Source: CAZZCP01 sp964653235 (GTDB lineage: Bacteria; Bdellovibrionota; Bdellovibrionia; Bdellovibrionales; UBA840). From it: a DNA stretch of 9,209 nt. The stretch spans positions 1 to 9,209 of the forward strand of contig CAZZCP010000084.1 in assembly GCA_964653235.1 (NCBI GenBank), given 5' to 3'. Position 1 is the first letter of the stretch. The number at the start of each line of letters is the position of its first letter. Below, one piece after another: positions 1 through 4,925 of this stretch. A program made the position numbers and the translations under genes. The notes beneath the pieces are model-generated. The model did not search any database. It had not been told where the DNA came from and worked only from the letters and a program-made list of their open reading frames with translations.

Positions 1-316
1 TCATCCTCTTTTCAGCCATTTTTAAATCTGACTGGGACGTCTTTTGGGTTTTCTTTTTAAAGGCATGAAGCCAAACCATATTGTCTTGGTCGACGATGAC
101 ATACAAAATTCGGTAGCCTCCGCCTTCGGCCTTAAACTTCACTTCACAAAGCCTACCTTTAATAGGTTTAAAAATAGCTCTCGGGCAACCTAGACCATGC
201 TTGAGAATTCCATCGTAAACTTAAGCAAATCGGGCCTGATCAGACTTTGGCAAAGACTCAATGAATTTTTCAACTGGGCTATTGCCTGAATGAGTCTGAT
301 AAAACGAAATTCTCAT
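1..316 (-). pseudogene. RelE/HigB-type (Gp49-like) toxin, broken by in-frame stop, partial at left edge
   Basis: Read on the minus strand from the ATG at 316-314, the frame gives a RelE/ParE-superfamily toxin of the phage Gp49-like/HigB branch, a family of ribosome-dependent mRNA interferases. The N-terminus has the SPVEKFIESLP helix. The C-terminal half has the family's core: KPIKGRLCEVKFKAE, then GYRILYVIV, then WLHAFKKKTQKT, then the helix ending AEKRM. Codon 32 is TAA (223-221), between ARFA and VYDGILKHG, and the same frame continues intact on both sides. This is therefore a nonsense substitution (for example GAA to TAA), not a frameshift. The frame is still open at base 1, and about 10 more residues would be expected. 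In HigBA-type loci the toxin comes first and an HTH antitoxin follows; that gene would lie beyond the left edge. No restart codon follows the stop closely, so a working toxin is unlikely unless the stop is a sequencing error. Family assignment is fairly sure; pseudogene status depends on one base. Confidence 0.75.
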
Positions 317-322
317 TTTGTG

Positions 323-351
323 AGAATATATCCAATTGGATATATTGCCAA
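323..351 (-). promoter_or_regulatory. Predicted sigma70-type promoter of the toxin operon, probably leaderless
   Basis: On the minus strand, TTGGCA (351-346) is followed after exactly 17 bases by TATTCT (328-323). These are reasonable -35 and -10 boxes, with the palindrome between them. Only six bases (CACAAA) separate the -10 box from the ATG at 316, so transcription should begin at or next to the start codon. No Shine-Dalgarno is present, which fits a leaderless mRNA. This is predicted from sequence alone. Confidence 0.45.
325..346. promoter_or_regulatory. Perfect 22-bp palindrome, likely toxin-antitoxin operator
   Basis: The half-site AATATATCCAA is followed directly by its exact reverse complement, with no spacer. 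The flanking bases G324 and G347 do not pair, so the palindrome ends there. It lies 8 bases upstream of the toxin ATG and fills the space between the predicted -35 and -10 boxes. This is where HigA/RelB-type antitoxins usually bind to repress their own operon. Binding by an antitoxin is inferred; the palindrome itself is directly visible. Confidence 0.7.
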
Positions 352-560
352 TCTGTTTTACTCTCCCTTGCTTCGATCTCGACTTCCCACGCTTGAAACT
401 CTTTTTATTACGTATTGATAATCACATTGAGGACTGGAATACCCGTGGTGACACCAAATGGTATACAAAAAGTGACCCACTCTGTCTTTCCCTAAAAAAA
501 GATAAACCTAACTAAGCGTGCTTGTTTAGAATTATTTTAATAAAGGTTTTGATTTCTTAA

Positions 561-598
561 TGGGCAATATATAAACATTGCCTAATGCTTATTTTTTT
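561..598 (+). terminator. Hairpin plus T-run, terminator-like
   Basis: TGGGCAAT (561-568) pairs with ATTGCCTA (577-584) across an 8-base loop. The stem has seven Watson-Crick pairs and one G-T pair. A run of seven T follows at 592-598, seven bases after the stem. The stem is AT-rich and the gap before the T-run is longer than usual, so it would be weak. No plus-strand gene was found upstream to be terminated, which lowers confidence further. Confidence 0.25.
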
Positions 599-645
599 AA
601 CTGCTCCCTTTTGTTTCACCTAGGACAGACGACCGAAGCAGTTAA
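597..645. repeat. 9-bp perfect inverted repeat with 31-base loop
   Basis: TTAACTGCT (597-605) is repeated as its exact reverse complement AGCAGTTAA (637-645). The 31 bases between them encode nothing I recognise. The arms could be a protein-binding site or a remnant of a small non-coding element. No matching copy was noticed elsewhere in the window and no flanking target-site duplication was seen. Confidence 0.35.
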
Positions 646-771
646 TTTACTTTAAATCTTTATTTAGCAGCTTCTCACTCACATCAATATCAATCCACAC
701 AATTGAGTACATCAATTTCTATACCAAAGTATTGTGAACTCGAGATCAGATCGAATTTTGTCGATAGAAAC

Positions 772-780
772 GGAGGGAGG
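772..780 (+). promoter_or_regulatory. Strong Shine-Dalgarno that sets the start of the next gene
   Basis: GGAGGGAGG ends five bases before the in-frame ATT at 786-788. An in-frame TAG at 765-767 closes the frame upstream, so translation must start after it. This is the best ribosome-binding site near this gene. It is 38 bases from the TTG at 819, too far to serve it, and this supports initiation at ATT. Confidence 0.6.
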
Positions 781-785
781 TTAAT

Positions 786-2003
786 ATTTACCGCCAAAAT
801 TTCTATTTCATTACCTCATTGATTCTATGCATGGCACTTAGAAGTCATGCCTATTTTCTTGAGATTACTCAAACCTCTTTAGAGCCTCAAGGTGAAGTCC
901 TTGATCTATGGATGAGAAATATACACTTAAGTGATGAAATCTGGGTGATTCCTGAGCCCTTTGAATTTCAACAAATGCTTCAAAGAATGGATCTAGACCC
1001 AGCTACAATAGATGAAATCCTTGCAAGCGTGAAAAGTGATTTTTTAGATCATAGAAAGTATTTTTATAGTTTCTATAATCCTGTAAAAGGCAAAGCCTAT
1101 ATTTCACCGTCCGCACAATTAAAAGCGAAAATACCTGGTCAGATTCTAAGTGAAATCTACAAGATGCAATTGGATCTGGGGTTTGAAAAAAGAATGAGCA
1201 TTCGCTATTCAAATCGCAAAACCCTAAATGACTGGATCGATACTTTGAATATCTCTGAGTTGCTCAAATCTAAATGGAAAGAAAGAGTCTTTTTTAATGA
1301 CCAAGGATTTCATTTATTGGTCTCCCCTGAAGTCTGGCAAGCTATGGGCGAAGGCAAGAAAATGAAAATCATTCGCCAGCTTGCCGATACAGAACAAAGA
1401 TCAAGATTTACACCGCTACAAATCGAACTCTATATCGAAGGAGAACAAGACCTAAAAAAAGTAGCAAAGGCCTTTGCCGGAAATCGATCGGCAAAAAGAC
1501 TAGAGAGAAAGCTTAGAAAGGAATTCAAGAAAACTCCTCGATATCCGATTAAAATAGCCCTTCAAGACATACTTCCCTCCTTTATCAGGAGCCGAATCCA
1601 CTCTTTCTCTCCTGTGAGTGGCCCCAATTGTGCTCACTCAGGAATTTGTGTGGGAAGAGCTGGTAAATTTCAGGCAACTTTAGTTTATGAGCCTGAACTA
1701 GAAGCAAATCTTTTAGATCGCTACACTCCTGTTGACTCTTTTGATTTGAAATTCGGAGACCTTCTCTTGTATCGAGATCAAAATGGAAGCCTAGTGCATG
1801 TCTCAACCTATATAGACCAAGGCGTGGTCTTTACTAAAAATGGCTCTTCACGCTTTGCCCCATATATGTTTCAATACATGTCAGAGAATCAAGAGTATTA
1901 CTCTGTCCCAGGAGGGCTAGAGCTTGAAGTACATCGACCCATTTCTGAGGATTCTCCTCATTTTTGTCGAGCTTTTATCAAAAGCTTACTCAATAAAAAC
2001 TAA
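786..2003 (+). CDS. Secreted protein with NlpC/P60-like cysteine-hydrolase C-terminal domain
   Basis: From the ATT at 786 this is a 405-residue protein. Residues 1-22 form a signal peptide: a short polar start with one Arg, a hydrophobic core FYFITSLILCMAL, and a cleavage site after Ser-His-Ala22. The protein should therefore enter the periplasm or be exported. A shorter start at TTG 819 or ATG 831 would destroy the signal peptide and lacks a ribosome-binding site. Residues 23-250 are mostly helical and charged, and I do not recognise them. The C-terminal part resembles papain-fold NlpC/P60 enzymes, which usually cleave cell-wall peptides: GPNCAHSG holds a candidate nucleophile Cys282, FGDLLLYR (323-330) marks the central strand, HVSTYI begins with candidate His338, and VFTKNG follows with Asn352 as a possible third residue. 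The usual D-C-S-G motif is replaced by N-C-A-H. Substrate is unknown; the fold assignment is tentative. The gene stands alone, 95 bases before the next ATG. Confidence 0.7.
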   Translation: MYRQNFYFITSLILCMALRSHAYFLEITQTSLEPQGEVLDLWMRNIHLSDEIWVIPEPFEFQQMLQRMDLDPATIDEILASVKSDFLDHRKYFYSFYNPVKGKAYISPSAQLKAKIPGQILSEIYKMQLDLGFEKRMSIRYSNRKTLNDWIDTLNISELLKSKWKERVFFNDQGFHLLVSPEVWQAMGEGKKMKIIRQLADTEQRSRFTPLQIELYIEGEQDLKKVAKAFAGNRSAKRLERKLRKEFKKTPRYPIKIALQDILPSFIRSRIHSFSPVSGPNCAHSGICVGRAGKFQATLVYEPELEANLLDRYTPVDSFDLKFGDLLLYRDQNGSLVHVSTYIDQGVVFTKNGSSRFAPYMFQYMSENQEYYSVPGGLELEVHRPISEDSPHFCRAFIKSLLNKN

Positions 2004-2005
2004 AA

Positions 2006-2032
2006 GCCCTTGTTGAAGTTTTCTACAATGGC
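2006..2032 (+). terminator. Imperfect hairpin just after the NlpC/P60-like gene
   Basis: GCC-TTGT-GAA on the left arm (2006-2017) pairs with TTC-ACAA-GGC on the right (2021-2032) across a GTT loop. There are ten base pairs and two single mismatches. It begins three bases after the stop codon. No T-run follows, so it may be a weak or Rho-assisted transcript end, or an mRNA-stabilising structure. Confidence 0.3.
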
Positions 2033-2098
2033 ATAGAATTTACCAATTAGATCGGGAAAGCTATTTTATTTCTTCATTTTGTGGCAAATTATGCAGTT

Positions 2099-2592
2099 AT
2101 GAAAAGTATCGCTGTATTTTTATTTTTTCTTTTCTTCAGCCTTTCAGCACAAAGCTCAACCTGCCAACATGAGTTGATGCGAGAGATACTTTTTAATGAA
2201 ATGGTAACTTTTCAAATACAGATGAAGAATCGCCACCATATGCATTTTGATTTTCTTGATAGCGGCGCAAGAGGAGAGGATACACTTAGGTGGAGCTCTG
2301 CAAAAATGAGTTTACAGGTTCAGAATCAACCTCATCAGATCTTAGTAAAATTGTTCTCATACAAAGTAGTATCAAAACCAGAGATCGCGAAAAACATGAA
2401 GGATGAATTGCTAAAAAGCTCTGTGTATAATGTATGGCTGAATCAAGCAAGTAAAGGCGTCATTCAAANNNNNNNNNNATAAATCAGCAAGGCTACCTTC
2501 AAATCCAGATTCCTCGCCGCCCCTCCATTCAAAACCAAATTTCTATCGTACATGAATTGAAGAAAATCTTCGAAGAATTTTTTGCCATCTAG
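2099..2592 (+). CDS. Small secreted protein of unknown function, interrupted by assembly gap
   Basis: I do not recognise this protein. From ATG 2099 it starts with a clear signal peptide: Met-Lys, the hydrophobic core IAVFLFFLFFSLSA, and likely cleavage after Ala17. It should be periplasmic or secreted. The first part (123 residues) runs into ten Ns at 2469-2478. After the gap, the frame starting at 2479 (INQQGYLQIQIP...) stays open for 37 codons to TAG 2590-2592. The composition matches, and no start codon with a ribosome-binding site precedes it, so I take it as the same gene's C-terminus. A GTG at 2081 could add six residues but would put extra residues before the signal peptide. No clear Shine-Dalgarno is seen for either start. 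The stop is 24 bases before the DUF72 gene, suggesting co-transcription. The exact length cannot be known because of the gap. Confidence 0.6.
2469..2478. other. Assembly gap (10 Ns)
   Basis: Ten undetermined bases sit inside the small secreted-protein gene. Before the gap, one base of a codon (A2468) is already used. After it, the long open frame starts at a codon boundary at 2479. The true missing length should therefore leave remainder 2 when divided by 3, whereas ten leaves remainder 1. The ten Ns are probably a placeholder and not a measured length. Confidence 0.9.
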
Positions 2593-2616
2593 ATAATCTT
2601 GTTTTAGCTTTTCACT

Positions 2617-3498
2617 ATGGAGTTTGGACGAGTTGAAAATCTAGAGAATATTGATTTTTTATTAGCACCGGATGAAATTATCCACAAAAATAGCACTACT
2701 GACTTTGAAATTTATCTTGGGGCTCCCATCTGGGGCCATAAAGAAATGATAGAAAGTCTTGAGCCTCACGTACACAAAAGCAAAGAAGCTCTGGCCATCT
2801 ATGCGAAAAGCTTTAACTGCATTGAACTCAATTCGACCTATTATGCTATTTTACAGAAAGAGCAGATCCACAAATGGTGTGAACAGACTCCTAATGATTT
2901 TTTATTTTTTCCGAAAGCAAGTAAAGATTTGACGTTTCACACCTATCAAGAAATTCCACAAAAACTACTTAAAGAATTCTTTTGTAGTATTGAACATTTT
3001 CAAGATCGTTTGGGAGACTGCTTCTTTCAGTTCTCTCCATATGTTGGCTATAAAGATAAGGCCTATCTCTTTGCTTTTCTTAAAGCCCTACCCGCTGAGT
3101 TTAAAATACATATCGAACTTCGCAGTGAAGATTGGTTTGCAAACCCCGACAGTCTAAAGCGCTTGGCCGACTATTTGGCAAAAAAAAAGCTTGGCTTTTG
3201 CATTACTGATACGGCGGGCAGGCGCGATGTTTGCCATATGAAATTCACGAGCAGTCACGCCATGATTCGTTTTACTGGGAATGATTTAGCAGAGTCCGAT
3301 TTTAAAAGAATTGATCAATGGCTTGCTTTTTTTCATCAAAGACAAGAGAGTTTTTCACGGCTGATTTTTTTTCACCATCATCCCAATGAGAAAAACTGTA
3401 TTGATAGCATAGAATATATGATCGACAAACTTTCGATCTCGCCGGTCAATCGTTTAGAAAAACCGATTCGAAAACAGAGCCAAAATTCACTTTTTTGA
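2617..3498 (+). CDS. DUF72 (YecE-like) family protein
   Basis: This 293-residue protein has no signal peptide or membrane segment and should be cytoplasmic. It carries the conserved landmarks of the DUF72/YecE family, which adopts a TIM-barrel-like fold and has no settled biochemical function. In order these are YLGAPIWGHK (33-42), FNCIELNSTYY (66-76), FFPKASKDLTF (87-97), CFFQFSP (135-141), HIELRSEDWF (165-174), ITDTAGRRDVCH (196-207) and MIRFTGN (216-222). The N-terminal FGRVENLENIDF segment resembles the extension of the longer DUF72 group. This supports the ATG at 2617, although no Shine-Dalgarno precedes it. Length is normal for the family. The C-terminal ~20 residues are basic and unrelated to the domain. 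It lies 24 bases after the previous gene and may be translationally coupled to it. Family assignment is secure; function is unknown. Confidence 0.9.
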   Translation: MEFGRVENLENIDFLLAPDEIIHKNSTTDFEIYLGAPIWGHKEMIESLEPHVHKSKEALAIYAKSFNCIELNSTYYAILQKEQIHKWCEQTPNDFLFFPKASKDLTFHTYQEIPQKLLKEFFCSIEHFQDRLGDCFFQFSPYVGYKDKAYLFAFLKALPAEFKIHIELRSEDWFANPDSLKRLADYLAKKKLGFCITDTAGRRDVCHMKFTSSHAMIRFTGNDLAESDFKRIDQWLAFFHQRQESFSRLIFFHHHPNEKNCIDSIEYMIDKLSISPVNRLEKPIRKQSQNSLF

Positions 3499-3566
3499 TT
3501 TACTCTAAGCAAAAACGAAATGCTTCGCTCACTTTTACTTACACAAGCCTGAATTGTACTAGCTGC

Positions 3567-3597
3567 TGAGAGCCAGATTGTTACATTTTCGCTCTCA
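3567..3597. repeat. 7-bp perfect inverted repeat between DUF72 and lipoprotein genes
   Basis: TGAGAGC (3567-3573) is followed after 17 bases by GCTCTCA (3591-3597). It lies 68 bases after the DUF72 stop codon and 107 bases before the lipoprotein ATG. No T-run follows on either strand, so a terminator is not supported. A regulator-binding site upstream of the lipoprotein gene or an mRNA hairpin are possible. Confidence 0.3.
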
Positions 3598-3703
3598 ACA
3601 TGTCTCAATGTGAAACAGATACTACTTTAGTCTCGCTATTTTTTCTTTGCAATGCGACACTTGAATTAATTAACCCATTGGTACCGTATGTTGAGGGTGA
3701 CGC

Positions 3704-4864
3704 ATGAGAAAAGTATTCTGGCCTTTTTGGGCCTTTTTTTATGCTCTCAGCCTAACGGCCTGCCTAAGTGGTTCCGGTAGCGAGAGCGAGACAGAAATCG
3801 ATTTGGTTCCTACCGAACCACCTCCTCCCGCAGAGGAGATTGCCGATCCATCTTTTGATCCTTCAAAAGTGGTTTGTAATCCTTTTGAGCATAACTCAAG
3901 CCAAGAGAGAACTCAGGGGATTATTGGCAAACTTACTTATTTAGAAGAAGAAAACTATGGTCTGAGCTATGTTCAAGACTATTTCGATTTTGGAATTCGA
4001 ATCGATGAAATCGATATCTATATGAATCGCCTACATATTCCTACTCGTCCCTTTGATCGGGGTTTTGAGTTACAAACGGGACAAGTCATTCAAACCCTCA
4101 ATGGTGACACACTCTATGAGTGGTTTGCGATGGAACTGCACTCCATGCTCCACCTTGGGCCTCAGGATGAACAAGGTCAATACCAATTGGCCGTACTTTC
4201 TGATGATGGAGCAAAATTGTATCTTGATCAGGGAAATGGCCTAGAGCTTTTAATTGATAATGATAGAACTCACCCAACGAAAATGAAGTGTGCAACAGAG
4301 CCAGTGTCTTTTTCTGTTGATGATATGAAAGAACTCTTTGTTGAGTACTTTCAAGGACCTCGTTTTCATATTTCACTGATGATACTTTGGCGGCCATGGC
4401 CTGAAGATCCAAATGATCCATTTTGCAATAAACAAGGAAATGATTTTTACTTTAACTCTAGGATGAACCCTCCAGAGCCCACAGCAAATTACCAGGCGCT
4501 TCTTGATCGTGGTTGGCGCGCGCTGGAGCCAGAAAATTATAGTTTGCCAGCGGAGGATGAAGAGAATCCATGCAATGTACCTGCTCCAGATATTTCAAAC
4601 TTTTTCTTAATTTCCAATTCAAGTACAGATGCTCTTTTTCAATGGCGAACCAATTTACCAGCGACCTCAGAAATGATCCTCACCGAAGTTGCCACTGGAC
4701 AAGAAATCAATGTTCAAGTTCGACCAGTCAATTATGTTACTTCTCATTCGGTTCGAGCAACTGGACTTAAAGCAAACACACTGTATAGTGCAAGAGCCAA
4801 AAGTGCATCTCTATCTGGACTTAGTACCGAAACCGGTGAATTGCGCTTTAGAACACGACGATAA
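3704..4864 (+). CDS. Outer-membrane lipoprotein with PA14 and fibronectin type III-like domains
   Basis: The 386-residue product begins with a lipoprotein signal: Met-Arg-Lys, a hydrophobic core, then the lipobox Leu17-Thr-Ala-Cys20. Leu and Ser follow the cysteine, with no Asp at +2, so the default destination is the outer membrane. Residues 21-50 are a Ser/Glu/Pro-rich tether. Residues ~72-235 match a PA14 domain, a beta-barrel module common in sugar-binding and adhesive surface proteins: GQYQLAVLSDDGAKLYLD (158-175), the LIDN strand at 183-186, and VEYFQGPR with a closing LWRPW. Residues ~294-386 resemble an FN3 module: LFQWRTNLPATS, SHSVRATGL, then TLYSARAKS and a terminal FRTRR. Six or more Cys residues outside the lipobox suggest disulfides. 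GAGGG (3693-3697) six bases before the ATG is a fair Shine-Dalgarno. The kinase gene starts 61 bases downstream, so the lipoprotein could belong to the same regulon or signalling system. Ligand unknown. Confidence 0.85.
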   Translation: MRKVFWPFWAFFYALSLTACLSGSGSESETEIDLVPTEPPPPAEEIADPSFDPSKVVCNPFEHNSSQERTQGIIGKLTYLEEENYGLSYVQDYFDFGIRIDEIDIYMNRLHIPTRPFDRGFELQTGQVIQTLNGDTLYEWFAMELHSMLHLGPQDEQGQYQLAVLSDDGAKLYLDQGNGLELLIDNDRTHPTKMKCATEPVSFSVDDMKELFVEYFQGPRFHISLMILWRPWPEDPNDPFCNKQGNDFYFNSRMNPPEPTANYQALLDRGWRALEPENYSLPAEDEENPCNVPAPDISNFFLISNSSTDALFQWRTNLPATSEMILTEVATGQEINVQVRPVNYVTSHSVRATGLKANTLYSARAKSASLSGLSTETGELRFRTRR

Positions 4865-4925
4865 GCACAAAAACAGGTCTGTATTCTCTGTGCAAAACGA
4901 CCGATCTTAGATTGGGATAATGCAT

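Larger units (their letters stand above)
352..785. other. Long intergenic region, no gene recognised
   Basis: No frame on either strand here combines a start codon, a ribosome-binding site and a recognisable protein. The longest plus-strand open stretch (324-515) has no ATG and no convincing start. The visible structure consists of a hairpin with a following T-run (561-598), a 9-bp inverted repeat (597-645) and a strong Shine-Dalgarno at the right end that belongs to the next gene. The region probably holds the promoter of the 786-2003 gene, but I could not pick out convincing -35/-10 boxes. Confidence 0.5.

Noticed and set aside
324..515. Plus-strand open stretch ending in ...DNHIEDWNTRGDTKWYTKSD... 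before TAA 513-515
   Set aside because: It has no ATG and no start codon with a ribosome-binding site, and I recognise no family. It overlaps the toxin promoter. Open only by chance as far as can be seen.
3567..3597. Rho-independent terminator after the DUF72 gene
   Set aside because: The 7-bp stem has a 17-base loop and no T-run on either side, so it is kept only as an inverted repeat.
4098..4421. Minus-strand open frame of 107 codons inside the lipoprotein gene
   Set aside because: It lies wholly within a well-supported gene with PA14 motifs, shows no recognisable domain and no ribosome-binding site; treated as a shadow frame.
4865..4919. GCACA...TGTGC arms between lipoprotein and kinase genes as a terminator
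   Set aside because: Only five base pairs, with a long loop and no following T-run.
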